Made by a program: the position numbers and the translations under genes. Below the pieces are notes generated by a model. That model did no database searches. It was given only the letters and a program-made list of their open reading frames with translations, and was not told where the DNA came from. Below, piece after piece: positions 1 to 8,656 of a DNA stretch of 32,555 bases. Positions within the stretch are counted from its first letter, which is position 1, and the number at the start of each line of letters is the position of its first letter. The DNA comes from Ignavibacteriae bacterium HGW-Ignavibacteriae-2. Its GTDB lineage: Bacteria; Bacteroidota; Ignavibacteria; Ignavibacteriales; Melioribacteraceae. Where the stretch lies: NCBI GenBank assembly GCA_002839805.1, contig PGYT01000054.1, forward strand, positions 1-32,555, in the 5' to 3' direction.

Positions 1-321
1 ACTGTGCTGTCGGAAGTGGGTTTAACTCATAAACAAAAAAATATGCCCAATATGCTTTCGGGCGGTGAAAAACAACGTATTGCTATCGCAAGAGCCATAA
101 TTAACGACCCCATGTTAATATTAGCTGATGAACCAACTGGAAATTTGGATCCTGAAACATCAATAGAAATATTGGATATACTTCGGAAGATTAGTCAAAG
201 AGGAACTTCTGTTATTTTTGCTACGCATAACTACGAACTTGTCAAAAGAGTGAATGCAAATATACTAAAGCTCGAAAATGGTAAAGCGGTTAAAGTAAAA
301 TTAAAATCTAAAAAAGAATGA
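1..321 (+). CDS. ftsE: Cell-division ABC transporter ATP-binding protein FtsE, 3' part
   Basis: The reading frame is already open at base 1, so this is the C-terminal part (about 106 residues) of a gene that starts before the window. Visible are the ABC signature LSGGEKQR, the Walker B and D-loop stretch ILADEPTGNLD, and the switch histidine in FATHNYELV. The combination TGNLDPETS and THNYELV is typical of FtsE, the ATPase that works with the membrane protein FtsX to control peptidoglycan hydrolases at the division site; LolD/MacB-type ATPases are the alternative. The Walker A half and the partner ftsX are not in the window. The gene ends six bases before the 3' end of the convergent adk gene, with no obvious terminator between them. 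Confidence 0.85.
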   Translation, partial: TVLSEVGLTHKQKNMPNMLSGGEKQRIAIARAIINDPMLILADEPTGNLDPETSIEILDILRKISQRGTSVIFATHNYELVKRVNANILKLENGKAVKVKLKSKKE

Positions 322-327
322 AATCGA

Positions 328-972
328 TTATACTTTTAAAGCCGCTAATATATCTTCAGTTACTTTTTCGATAGGGTTAGTTCCTACAACGCGCACAATA
401 GTTTTTTTGCCCATATAATAATCTAGCACTGGGCGTGTAGTTTCATTATATATTTTTAATCTGTTACGAATAATTTCCGCGTCATCATCTTTTCTTTTAG
501 CAAATACATTAGTTTTCCCGCAAACCGGGCAAGTATCGGGTTTATCCAGCAGTTTAAGATTTACAATTGACTTACAATTTAAACATTCGCGCCTGCTTGT
601 AAGGCGATCCACAAGCTGATCAACATCAGCGTCCAATTTAATAAGTGTAAAATCTTCTCTCCCAAGTTGGGCGAGAATATTGTCTAAAATTTTAACTTGA
701 TCTATTGTTCTGGGGTATCCATCCAAAATAAATCCTTTATGACAATCTTCACAATCAAGCGCCTCTTTAACAAGTTCTCCAATAATTTCATCAGGGACTA
801 AAAATCCTTTGTCCATATACTCTTTAGCTTTATGCCCGGTAACCGTATCTTTTTGGATTGAATCCCTCAGTATATCGCCAGTGGAGATGTGACGGATGTT
901 CAATTTTTCAGAAATAATTTTCGCTTGAGTCCCTTTTCCAACACCAGGTGCACCGAATATGATGAGTTGCAT
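328..972 (-). CDS. adk: Adenylate kinase, zinc-LID type
   Basis: A 214-residue protein of normal length for the long form of adenylate kinase, which interconverts ATP + AMP and 2 ADP in the cytoplasm. The P-loop GAPGVGKGT is at residues 7-15, the NMP-binding STGD follows at 30-33, and the ILDGYPRT stretch is at about 82-89. The LID domain carries four cysteines (C130, C133, C148, C151) in two Cys-x-x-Cys pairs, which in this family bind a structural zinc. The ATG start is followed directly by the expected beta strand MQLIIFGAPG. The gene is convergent with ftsE and lies in the same direction as tadA, 82 bases downstream of it. Nothing unusual was seen. Confidence 0.97.
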   Translation of the reverse strand: MQLIIFGAPGVGKGTQAKIISEKLNIRHISTGDILRDSIQKDTVTGHKAKEYMDKGFLVPDEIIGELVKEALDCEDCHKGFILDGYPRTIDQVKILDNILAQLGREDFTLIKLDADVDQLVDRLTSRRECLNCKSIVNLKLLDKPDTCPVCGKTNVFAKRKDDDAEIIRNRLKIYNETTRPVLDYYMGKKTIVRVVGTNPIEKVTEDILAALKV

Positions 973-1054
973 GAGAATATCCCGAATGATTAATTATTAT
1001 AAACACGAATTTAAATATAATGAATAAGAATTTTATTTGGATAGTAATATCCAA

Positions 1055-1534
1055 TCATAAAACCGATTTATTTTTTTCTCTTGTTTTTTTAAAAAATTCA
1101 CTCATTAATAATTGAGATTCTTGTTCGTACAATCCCGAATAAACATTAGGTTTATGGTTGTATTTATTATCTTCCAACAGATTATATAATGAACCTGCGG
1201 CGCCGAATTTAGTCTCGAATGATGCAAAATACACATTACTCAAGCGTGATAATAAAATTGCGCCGGCGCACATTACGCAGGGTTCAAGCGAAATATATAT
1301 GTCGCATTCATTAAGATATTTTGATGATAACCGGTTCGATGCGGCCGTTATCGCAATAATTTCGGCGTGTGCTGTAGCGTCTTTTAGCTTTTCCACTTGA
1401 TTGTAACCTTTCCCAATTATTTGGTTTTTATACGTTACAACCGCTCCAATAGGAATTTCATCCTCATCAAATGCTTTTTGAGCTTCTGCCAAAGCTGCGT
1501 ACATAAATTTGTAATGATCTTCGGAAAATAACAA
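1055..1534 (-). CDS. tadA: tRNA-specific adenosine deaminase TadA
   Basis: A 159-residue zinc deaminase with the catalytic HAE motif (H56, E58) and PCVMC (C86, C89), the usual zinc ligands and proton-shuttle glutamate of the cytidine/deoxycytidylate deaminase fold. IPIGAVV near residue 28 is typical of TadA. TadA converts A34 to inosine in tRNA-Arg(ACG), letting it read CGU, CGC and CGA. The start used is TTG at 1534-1532, because family members have about ten residues before the helix that begins at FMYAALAEAQ; an ATG eleven codons in is the alternative. The Shine-Dalgarno is weak (AAAGAG). A tRNA-Arg(UCG) gene lies directly upstream on the same strand, and the presumed substrate tRNA-Arg(ACG) is at 31027-31100. 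Confidence 0.93.
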   Translation of the reverse strand: MLFSEDHYKFMYAALAEAQKAFDEDEIPIGAVVTYKNQIIGKGYNQVEKLKDATAHAEIIAITAASNRLSSKYLNECDIYISLEPCVMCAGAILLSRLSNVYFASFETKFGAAGSLYNLLEDNKYNHKPNVYSGLYEQESQLLMSEFFKKTREKNKSVL

Positions 1535-1576
1535 GTGGAGGACTCTTTAGAAAATTTATATTGTTTTGTAGAATAG

Positions 1577-1650
1577 TACGCCCGGAAGGATTCGAACCCT
1601 CAACCCTTTGATCCGAAGTCAAATGCTCTGTCCAGTTGAGCTACGGGCGC
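1577..1650 (-). tRNA. tRNA-Arg (anticodon UCG)
   Basis: Read on the minus strand, this folds as a complete cloverleaf. The acceptor stem is GCGCCCG paired with CGGGCGT (G1-U72 wobble), the D-arm begins TAGCTCAACTGGACAGAGC, the anticodon stem TTTGA/TCAAA encloses loop CTTCGGA (anticodon TCG, reading CGA), and the T-arm contains GGTTCGAATCC. The discriminator base is A. The 3' CCA is not encoded. It is 74 bases long without introns and lies 42 bases upstream of tadA in the same direction. Confidence 0.95.
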
Positions 1651-2237
1651 ATATAACAAATTATTTATAAAACATATCCGGCAAAATTAAAAATGAATCC
1701 GGTATAAGATGTGAATAAATTTTATCAAAAAATCTAAATATGCTGTTAACATATGAAGTAAATATTAAAAGCACAACAATTTAAACAACACCAAAAATAA
1801 CTTTCGCTTAAAAAACACCGATTGAATTAATGCTACATTAAAAAACAACAAAAATTAATTACAGCACCAATTGTTGAAAAAATTAGAGAAGGAATATATT
1901 GAATTTGTTAGTTCTATCAAATCAAAAAAGTATTTAGAACCACTTGTTAATACATATTAAGAATAATGTTCTGCTTAGAATATAGCTTTTATTGAAAAGA
2001 AACAGAGCACAATAAAATAAACAAAATCATTTATGGGTCTACCGATATCATAGTAAATAAAATTAGGTTTTTAATAATATTTCCAGTATGTTTAAGGCTG
2101 TAAGGCAGTAACTTTAAAGTAAGCCCGCTAAAACGGGTATTTGTAGATGTAGAAGTAGAAGCAATTCAAAACTTTCCCACAGATTTTAGAGCCCTGTCAA
2201 TATTTTCAATCAATTTATTTACAAAAGGAGCACTGTT
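1651..2237. other. Non-coding AT-rich gap before the cold-shock gene
   Basis: No convincing gene was seen on either strand. Short open stretches exist (for example about 28 codons ending in TAA near 1960) but have no ribosome binding site and no family features. The last 130 bases probably hold the promoter and long 5' leader of the cold-shock gene; a small hairpin, CCCG-CTAAAA-CGGG, lies near 2123-2136. Cold-shock mRNAs often have long structured leaders, but I cannot show function here. Confidence 0.5.
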
Positions 2238-2450
2238 ATGGCAGAGCGCAAACAAGGATCTGTTAAATGGTTTAACAGCACAAAAGGTTTTGGTTTTATT
2301 CAACAAGCAAGCGGCGAAGATGTATTTGTACATTTTAAGTCAATTATTGGTGATGGTTACAAATCTTTAGAAGAAAATGATAAAGTTGAGTTTTCAGTTA
2401 CTCAGGGTGCAAAAGGTCTTCAAGCATCTGAAGTTAGATTAGTCAACTAA
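2238..2450 (+). CDS. Cold-shock domain protein (CspA family)
   Basis: A 70-residue single-domain cold-shock protein, the usual length for the family. It has the RNA-binding motifs RNP1 (KGFGFI, residues 16-21) and RNP2 (VFVHF, residues 29-33) and the aromatic patch [10 protein letters not shown]. These small beta-barrel proteins bind single-stranded RNA and DNA and act as RNA chaperones in cold adaptation or growth. The ATG has a strong ribosome binding site, AAAGGAG, at a normal distance. The gene stands alone, with a large leader region upstream and a perfect intrinsic terminator 21 bases after its stop codon, so it is a single-gene transcript. Which of the csp paralogues it is cannot be decided from the sequence. 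Confidence 0.95.
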   Translation: MAERKQGSVKWFNSTKGFGFIQQASGEDVFVHFKSIIGDGYKSLEENDKVEFSVTQGAKGLQASEVRLVN

Positions 2451-2470
2451 AAAATAGTATTTCAGATCTT

Positions 2471-2499
2471 AAATCCCGGCAATTGCCGGGATTTTTTTT
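2471..2499 (+). terminator. Intrinsic terminator of the cold-shock gene
   Basis: A perfect inverted repeat, AAATCCCGGC, loop AATT, GCCGGGATTT, runs into an eight-base T tract. The GC-rich stem in AT-rich surroundings, 21 bases after the csp stop codon, makes this a clear Rho-independent terminator. Confidence 0.95.
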
Positions 2500-2698
2500 A
2501 TTTAAAATTGAATTCTTTTTCTCACACCTCAGATTCTTTAAGCTCTCCTACCTATTAATTGTTCAAAATCATGTTTAATTGCTATGTGTGCAGTATATAT
2601 AACTGCTCCCTTTTTCACAATGTATACTGCCGATTTAACTGGTATGATGGCAAGATTCTATTTAACTTGTGATAACTAAAGAAAATAAGGACTACGAA

Positions 2699-3076
2699 AT
2701 GGATTATATAATTGACTACCTTCCGGATAAAATGATTGTAGTCATTAAAATGAAAGGGAGAGTTAACTTTCAGATTGCAGAAAAATATTCTAAGGAATCG
2801 TTAAAACTTGCTCACAAAAATGACTGCACAAAATTTTTAATTGACCACACGAATACTATAATGCCCGGTCCTGTAAATAAAATTTACGCTTCCGGGGACG
2901 AGTTGCAGGAATTTGGTTTTAAGAATTCAGACAGGATTGCAATTGTTATTAATAATACTGGGGATGATTCTAATTTATTGGTACCAATTACGAAAAATAG
3001 CCGTTGGAGTGTCATTAAGTATTTTTATTCAGACAGAATGCAAGAGGCATATAATTGGCTTGAACAAATTGATTGA
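2699..3076 (+). CDS. Uncharacterised small protein, STAS/SpoIIAA-like appearance
   Basis: A predicted soluble protein of 125 residues. The frame could open ten codons earlier at a GTG (2669), but the ATG at 2699 has a good Shine-Dalgarno (AATAAGG, eight bases away) and is preferred. The order of elements (strand KMIVVIKMKGRVN, a helix with many lysines, strand CTKFLIDHTN, a helix, strand RIAIVINN, and a last helix DRMQEAYNWL) is what is seen in SpoIIAA/STAS-like proteins of the kind found in anaerobes and Bacteroidota. This is a fold impression, not a named family match. No catalytic motif, signal peptide or membrane segment is visible. It stands alone, with non-coding DNA on both sides. Confidence 0.6.
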   Translation: MDYIIDYLPDKMIVVIKMKGRVNFQIAEKYSKESLKLAHKNDCTKFLIDHTNTIMPGPVNKIYASGDELQEFGFKNSDRIAIVINNTGDDSNLLVPITKNSRWSVIKYFYSDRMQEAYNWLEQID

Positions 3077-3307
3077 ATGGAAAGAGTAAAGAGTTTTATT
3101 TCTTAATTAACATCTTTATACGGTAATTAGTCTTTTTATTATTTCTTAATTTTTAACCGGCCAAACATATATTACCCTTCACCTTTTGGTCCTCAGTTAA
3201 TTATTTGTTTCTAATTATTATGAAGTTTTGATTTTCAAATAATATATACGTAGTTACAACAGATATTATAATCAAGAATATTTGCTAAACCTAAAAGGGG
3301 AATAATC

Positions 3308-3430
3308 ATGAGTAAGAGTCAGGATTCTAAAAAGAGTACAAAGAAAGAACCGGCTAAAACAATGAAAGAAAAAAAAGCGGCTAAAAGGGACAAAAAAAAC
3401 GAAAAAAATAACCACGGTCTTTTGAAGTAA
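3308..3430 (+). CDS. Small lysine-rich hypothetical protein (40 aa)
   Basis: A short open frame of 40 codons with an ATG and a good upstream AAAGGGG about nine bases away. The product is highly charged: roughly 40 percent lysine, several glutamates, no cysteine, no hydrophobic segment, starting MSKSQDSKK and containing KEKKAAKRDKK. The composition indicates a disordered, basic protein that could bind nucleic acid or ribosomes. Very similar small lysine-rich proteins with this kind of start are annotated as hypothetical in many bacteria, but I cannot name a family. Codon boundaries, the ribosome binding site and the clean stop make it a likely real gene, although A-rich DNA can produce such compositions by chance. 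Confidence 0.55.
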   Translation: MSKSQDSKKSTKKEPAKTMKEKKAAKRDKKNEKNNHGLLK

Positions 3431-3933
3431 AAAAATAAAAAACATTTGTTAGAAAATAGTTGCCGGTTTAATTGACATGTTAATACCATTCCAACTTTCG
3501 GAGTGTTATTGTTTTGTATTACAAATTAATTCATCATTCAATACCGGCAATTTAATTTAATCAATATAGGTTATTGTGTGAATATTTAAGAATTATATCC
3601 GCTGAAAAACCTAAATAAATTCTAATTTATTAATTATATCATTCTTTTCCCCGCACTCGCTATCAAATAAGGCAATAGATATAATGTTGTTTCTGTTTAT
3701 TGTCCTACGAATCAAATCATAATAGTCCTCCTCTAAAAAATATGACGATATTTAAATAAGTTAAATGATAAATGCATCATATGAAGTAATATTTTTATTT
3801 AAATATATTTTTAAAATGCTTATCTATATAAAAAAAAATGTGTTGGCTCTTTTTAAGAAATACTGTATTAGCAAAAAATAGTAAACGTATAAGCTAATTT
3901 GATTTTTAAAGAAGTAATTGTGAGAACTATAGT
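3431..3933. other. Non-coding AT-rich gap
   Basis: About 500 bases of very AT-rich DNA between the small lysine-rich gene and the radical SAM gene. All frames are broken by frequent stops. I see no clear terminator hairpin, tRNA or repeat. The promoter of the radical SAM gene is presumably in the last 150 bases, but no consensus elements stand out. Confidence 0.45.
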
Positions 3934-5439
3934 ATGAATATATTAATGGTATACCCCGAATATCCCGATTCATTTTGGAGCTTTAAGCACGCTTTGAAAT
4001 TTGTATCGAAGAAAGCGAGTTTCCCTCCTCTGGGTTTGTTGACAGTGGCTTCAATGCTGCCGAGTGAGTGGAATGTTAAATTAATTGATATGAACGTTAA
4101 AGATCTTTTTGCTAAAGATATAATTTGGGCTGATTATGTTTTCATCAGCGCAATGTCTGTTCAAAGTGAGTCGGTAAATAGAGTAATAGAACAATGCGAA
4201 AAGTTAAACGCTAAAATTGTTTGTGGTGGCCCTTTATTTACGAGCAGTTCCGAATATTATGAAAATGTTGATCACCTTATTCTTAATGAAGCAGAAATAA
4301 CGGTCCCGCAATTCTTACGGGATCTTCAATCTGGTAATCCGAAACATAAATACACTTCCGAAGATTTTCCCGACATTACAACAACTCCATTACCGCTTTG
4401 GGATCTTGTATCAATGAAAAATTATACTTCAATGAATCTTCAATATTCACGCGGGTGTCCTTATGACTGCGACTTTTGTGATATTACAGTTCTTTACGGA
4501 AGAAAAACACGCACAAAAACGCAAGAGCAAGTGATTGCTGAATTAGAGAAATTATATTTAACCGGTTGGCGGGGACCTGTATTTTTTGTTGATGATAATT
4601 TTATAGGCAATAAAGTTAAATTAAAAAAAGAAATTCTTCCCGCAATTATTCAGTGGACTGAGAAAAGGAAAAATCCATTTTATTTTAATACAGAGGCCTC
4701 CATTAATCTTGCAGATGACGAACAACTAATGCAGCTTATGGTTAAAGCTGGTTTTGAAGCAGTATTCGTAGGTATAGAATCGACTAATGAAGAGAGTTTG
4801 ATAGAATGTAACAAAATTCAAAATAAAAATCGCGATTTAGTAGAAAGTGTAAAAAAAATACAAGCTGCCGGACTTGAAGTACAAGGAGGCTTTATAGTTG
4901 GTTTTGATAATGACCCTCCTAATATATTTGATAAGCTAATAAATTTTATTCAACAGAGCGGAATTGCAACAGCAATGGTTGGTTTATTAAACGCTCCAAA
5001 AGGAACAAAACTTCACAAAAGGTTAGTGGCGGAAAAAAGAATCTTAAGTGATTTTACAGGTAATAACACTGATTTTTCAATAAACTTTATTTCAAAAATG
5101 GATTCAGAAATGCTCATGAATGGTTATATAAAACTATTGAATACGATCTATTCACCAAAATATTTTTATGAGCGTGTTATGCGTTTTATGAAGGATTATG
5201 AACCCAAGAAGAAAAAAGTTTTTCACTTAAATCCAAACTATATACTCGCTCTTTTTAAGTCAATTTTCAAATTGGGTATAATAGGCGAAGAAAGGATATA
5301 TTATTGGAAATTATTTTTATGGACATTGTTTCGCAAGCCGCAGCTATTTTCATTAGCGATATTGTATACAATTTATGGATTTCATTTTAAGAAAATATCA
5401 CAAAATTATTATAAAAATAATCCACAAATGGTCGATTAA
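3934..5439 (+). CDS. B12-binding radical SAM protein, DUF4070 (HpnP-like) type
   Basis: A 501-residue protein. Residues 1-150 form a cobalamin-binding-like Rossmann domain starting MNILMVYPEYPDSFWSFKHA. The radical SAM domain follows with the 4Fe-4S motif CPYDCDFC (C175, C179, C182), preceded by the typical QYSRG. The C-terminal third (about 340-500) matches the DUF4070-type extension by layout. Characterised relatives include the hopanoid C-2 methylase HpnP, but most members are of unknown function and no hopanoid genes are nearby, so the substrate is open (methylation or another modification of an unreactive carbon). The ATG start precedes the conserved N-terminus; the ribosome binding site is weak. 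The gene is monocistronic and convergent with the sigma-54 activator that follows. Confidence 0.85.
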   Translation: MNILMVYPEYPDSFWSFKHALKFVSKKASFPPLGLLTVASMLPSEWNVKLIDMNVKDLFAKDIIWADYVFISAMSVQSESVNRVIEQCEKLNAKIVCGGPLFTSSSEYYENVDHLILNEAEITVPQFLRDLQSGNPKHKYTSEDFPDITTTPLPLWDLVSMKNYTSMNLQYSRGCPYDCDFCDITVLYGRKTRTKTQEQVIAELEKLYLTGWRGPVFFVDDNFIGNKVKLKKEILPAIIQWTEKRKNPFYFNTEASINLADDEQLMQLMVKAGFEAVFVGIESTNEESLIECNKIQNKNRDLVESVKKIQAAGLEVQGGFIVGFDNDPPNIFDKLINFIQQSGIATAMVGLLNAPKGTKLHKRLVAEKRILSDFTGNNTDFSINFISKMDSEMLMNGYIKLLNTIYSPKYFYERVMRFMKDYEPKKKKVFHLNPNYILALFKSIFKLGIIGEERIYYWKLFLWTLFRKPQLFSLAILYTIYGFHFKKISQNYYKNNPQMVD

Positions 5440-5650
5440 ATTTACAGTGATGTCTAAATATTCTTGAATAATTTTAATTCGGCAGGGATAAAAAACCTTT
5501 AAGAAGTTATCCATAATAGAAATACAGAGGTATATAAATTTCAGCTATTATTAAAAATGCAGTTTAGATTTTATTTATTAATTATGAGCAATTAATTTTT
5601 AATGATCTAAAGGAGGCTAAAATATTTTTATAGTTCTTATCATTTTGTAA

Positions 5651-7381
5651 TTAACTGATCTCCAACTTTTTCATTTTTCGCCAAAGAGTAGAGGGATTAA
5701 TATTTAATTCAGTTGCTGTTTTAGTGCGGTTCCAATTGTTCTTCTGGAGAATTGAAATTATTAATTCTTTTTCAGCTTGTTTAAAACCTTTTTTATGGTC
5801 GACGATATTATTTTTAGCGCTCTTGTTCTTGTATTCACGCAATCTTTTTGGAAGACATTCAACTTGAATTACTTCTCCACTGCATAAAACAAAACAGTGT
5901 TCTATTACATTTTCTAATTCTCGTATGTTGCCCGTCCAGGAGTATTCCATCAGAAGTTCATAAGAAGCGGAAGAAAACCGTTTGATTTTCTTATTAAATT
6001 TATTGTTAAAACTATCTATAAAATGATTTACAAGAAGGGGGAGGTCATCCATTCTTTCCCTGAGAGGAGGTAAATTAATATTTATTACATTTATTCTATA
6101 AAATAAATCCTCTCTAAATCTTCCGGCGGATATTTCCTCGGAGAGATTTTTATTAGTTGCGGCAATTATTCTCGTGGACATTTTGATTGATTTATTTCCG
6201 CCAACTCTCTCAAATTCTCGTGTTTCTAAAACCCTTAAAAGTTTGGTTTGAACTGCAGTAGAGAGATCACCGATTTCATCAAGAAACAATGTTCCGCCCT
6301 GGGCAAGTTCAAACCTACCGATTTTTGTTTTTACAGCACCTGTAAAAGCTCCTTTTTCATGCCCGAATAGTTCACTTTCGATAAGAGATTCTACAAATGC
6401 GCTGCAATTTACGGCAATAAACGGACCTGTTTTTCTCGAACTATTCAGATGAATTGCGCGCGCGGCCAATTCTTTTCCAGTACCGCTTTCACCTGTAATT
6501 AATACGGAACTATCAGTTTGCGATACGCTTTCGAGTACGGAAATTATTTGTTTAATTTCTTTATTTCTACCGACAATATTTTCGTATTTAAAAAACTTTT
6601 TTAAATGAGCTGATAAATTCCTTATCTCAGATATATCGATAAATGTTTCAACAGCGCCAATGTTTTCATTTTTATTATTAAGCAGTATTCCGGAATTTAC
6701 ACGAATAGGAATATTTCTCCCATCTTTATTTAATATTTCCAACTCGTTGCCAATCATCGATTTGCCTTTTAGAATTGTTTGTTCCATGTGGCATCCATTT
6801 CGGCAAAGTGATGAATTAAAAATATTCCAGCATTTTTTGCCTATCGCCTCCGATTTTTTATACCCGGTTATTTTTTCTGCGGATGTATTGAAAGAGGTTA
6901 CAGTCCAGTCGTTATCGATTGTAAAAGTTCCTTCTATGTTACTGTTAAAAATTGCGTCAAGTCTGTTTTTCTGATCTATTAGTTCTGAAGTTCTAAGTTC
7001 TAGTTCATCGGCTAAAGATAACATTTCCATTGTATCACGGAATACGAATACTACACTTAAAACTGAATCATTTTTACTAATTGGAGTTATTGAAGCGAGT
7101 ACATTTTTCTTATTTCCTTTTTTATTCGTGATATTTATCGCGAGATTGGTAAATGTGCGTTTGTTGTTAATCGAATCTGAAATATACTTTAGATCAGCAG
7201 GAGATTCTCGGAAAAGAATTTTACAATCAACTCCAATGATGTCATCTTCTTTATAACCGCTGATTCTTGAAGCGGCTTCATTAAATACAATAACATTCAT
7301 ATCTTTACTAATCACTGCAATTCCGTCAGGAATTACTACTACTTCCTTGTTTTTATCTATTATTCGTTTTACTTCTTTCAT
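5651..7381 (-). CDS. Sigma-54-dependent transcriptional activator, PAS-PAS-AAA-Fis
   Basis: A 576-residue enhancer-binding protein. Two PAS domains (about 8-125 and 140-255) are joined to a sigma-54 AAA+ domain with Walker A GESGTGKE (297-304), the sigma-54 contact motif GAFTGA (344-349) and Walker [10 protein letters not shown], then a C-terminal Fis-type helix-turn-helix ([19 protein letters not shown], about 547-565). The second PAS domain contains three clustered cysteines (C184, C193, C197) and the first has C53; such cysteines could hold an Fe-S cluster, metal or redox switch. The gene is divergent from the large operon beginning at 7580, and the intergenic region holds palindromes and a sigma-54-like promoter. 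In sulfate reducers the ORP operon has an adjacent sigma-54 activator in the same position, so this is the probable regulator of the neighbouring operon. Confidence 0.93.
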   Translation of the reverse strand: MKEVKRIIDKNKEVVVIPDGIAVISKDMNVIVFNEAASRISGYKEDDIIGVDCKILFRESPADLKYISDSINNKRTFTNLAINITNKKGNKKNVLASITPISKNDSVLSVVFVFRDTMEMLSLADELELRTSELIDQKNRLDAIFNSNIEGTFTIDNDWTVTSFNTSAEKITGYKKSEAIGKKCWNIFNSSLCRNGCHMEQTILKGKSMIGNELEILNKDGRNIPIRVNSGILLNNKNENIGAVETFIDISEIRNLSAHLKKFFKYENIVGRNKEIKQIISVLESVSQTDSSVLITGESGTGKELAARAIHLNSSRKTGPFIAVNCSAFVESLIESELFGHEKGAFTGAVKTKIGRFELAQGGTLFLDEIGDLSTAVQTKLLRVLETREFERVGGNKSIKMSTRIIAATNKNLSEEISAGRFREDLFYRINVININLPPLRERMDDLPLLVNHFIDSFNNKFNKKIKRFSSASYELLMEYSWTGNIRELENVIEHCFVLCSGEVIQVECLPKRLREYKNKSAKNNIVDHKKGFKQAEKELIISILQKNNWNRTKTATELNINPSTLWRKMKKLEIS

Positions 7382-7422
7382 TTCTTCCTTTTGTTTGGGT
7401 ATTGCAAAACTAACTCAAGGAA

Positions 7423-7468
7423 TGCATAAATGCAACATATATGCATTAGTTATTGCATATAAGCAATA
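7423..7468. promoter_or_regulatory. Palindromic upstream activator sites (candidate)
   Basis: Two inverted repeats lie close together between the divergent activator gene and the operon: TGCAT-AA-ATGCA at 7423-7434 and TATTGC-ATATAA-GCAATA at 7451-7468, with a further ATGCAT at 7441-7446. They lie about 50-95 bases upstream of a sigma-54-like promoter at 7519, the usual place for enhancer sites of a Fis-type activator. Binding by the 5651-7381 product is inferred. Confidence 0.5.
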
Positions 7469-7518
7469 GTTGACTTTTAATAAAACCTTAATTTAGGCGA
7501 ATTTTCAGATTATAAATA

Positions 7519-7535
7519 TTGGAACGATTATGGTA
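7519..7535 (+). promoter_or_regulatory. Sigma-54-like -24/-12 promoter (weak candidate)
   Basis: TTGGAACG-ATTA-TGGTA compares with the consensus TTGGCACG-N4-TTGCW. The invariant GG of the -24 element is present, but the -12 GC reads GT. It sits 45 bases before the first operon gene and downstream of the palindromes. Plausible because of the divergent activator, weak by sequence alone. Confidence 0.35.
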
Positions 7536-7579
7536 ATAGATATATAATTACAATAATACATGAATGGGATTATAAAAAC

Positions 7580-8611
7580 ATGAGAAAAGAGATCGGTTTC
7601 TGGTTTAAACAAAAAGTTGATGCCTTCTGCCAAAAATTGGAAAGGAACATTCTCGCGGACAAATCCCTTAAATGTAAGGTTGTATTTGGACCGGTGCGTT
7701 CAAGACGGTTAGGTAATGTGCTGGGTATCAATAACGTGAAACTAAAAGTATGTTCTTATAACTGCATTTATTGTCCTTCAGGAAAAACCACATGCTGTTC
7801 AATTTGTACAAATTATTGTTTATCACCATACGAACTTCATTTATCCGTAAAAAATAAACTCAAAGAATTAAATGAATCAAAAAAGAATATTGAATATATA
7901 GTTTTTGCGGGAAGCGGAGAGCCGACACTGGATTCAAGTTTGTCCAAAGAAATTATGCTGCTGCGCGAATTCGGATATAAAATTGCTGTTTTTACAAATT
8001 CATCACTACTATGGAATCCCAACATCCGGGAAAATTTAATGTACGCAGATTATGTATCTGTAAAAATTGATACCGCAATTGAATCTACATGGCATAAAAT
8101 TAATCGTCCTCACCAAAGATTAGATTACAAAATTATACTTGAAGGGATAAAAAATTTCTCAAATAAATATAGAGGAACTTTTGTAACTGAAACGACACTC
8201 ATAAAGAATATTAATGACAGCCAGGCAGAGATAGAAGAACTTTCTAAATTCCTGAGCACAATAAAACGTAAGACATCTTATTTTATGACACCTATATATC
8301 CGCCATCGGAAAGTTATGCCGGTAGTCCGGATAACGAAACACTCAACCACATATCGGAAATGATTAAAGAACTAGTTGCCGATTCAGTTTTATTATGCTG
8401 TCCCGAAAATGAGGAGTTTTTTGTTACCGATGATTTCAGAAATGAGTTATTGGGACTCTTATCACTTCACCCTGTGAAAGTTGAAGCTGTAGAGCTGACA
8501 GCAAAATATCAAAAGAAATTACAAATTTTAGAAGAACTTATAGAAAATCGTTTAATAAATGAAATTGTTTTCGAAGGCGAAAAGTATTTTTCGGTAAACT
8601 CAGCGGAATAA
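7580..8611 (+). CDS. Radical SAM protein, COG0731 family, with extra cysteine motif
   Basis: A 343-residue radical SAM protein of the COG0731 (wyosine-like Fe-S oxidoreductase) family. The family start KVVFGPVRSRRLGNVLGIN is followed by the cluster motif CSYNCIYC (C58, C62, C65), then SAM-site features such as FAGSGEPTL. Unlike its paralogue at 12707, it has about 34 additional N-terminal residues and four further cysteines just after the cluster (C72, C73, C76, C80, in TCCSICTNYC). The C-terminal 100 residues form a small winged-helix-like region (LLGLLSLHPVKVEAV). It is the first gene of the operon divergent from the sigma-54 activator. COG0731 proteins near Mrp and NifX-like genes are probably maturation or modification enzymes, but no substrate is known. 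Confidence 0.85.
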   Translation: MRKEIGFWFKQKVDAFCQKLERNILADKSLKCKVVFGPVRSRRLGNVLGINNVKLKVCSYNCIYCPSGKTTCCSICTNYCLSPYELHLSVKNKLKELNESKKNIEYIVFAGSGEPTLDSSLSKEIMLLREFGYKIAVFTNSSLLWNPNIRENLMYADYVSVKIDTAIESTWHKINRPHQRLDYKIILEGIKNFSNKYRGTFVTETTLIKNINDSQAEIEELSKFLSTIKRKTSYFMTPIYPPSESYAGSPDNETLNHISEMIKELVADSVLLCCPENEEFFVTDDFRNELLGLLSLHPVKVEAVELTAKYQKKLQILEELIENRLINEIVFEGEKYFSVNSAE

Positions 8612-8656
8612 TTATTATGAAAGTTAATTGTATAACAAGGATACAGGCAGTTAAAA

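Noticed and set aside
1158-1400. Plus-strand frame inside tadA
   Set aside because: A shadow of the tadA coding strand; TadA motifs are unmistakable on the minus strand. The same reasoning removes the other antisense frames.
7560-7583. Seven-codon leader peptide overlapping the first operon gene
   Set aside because: The ATG...TGA overlaps the start at 7580, but there is no ribosome binding site and such short frames are expected by chance.
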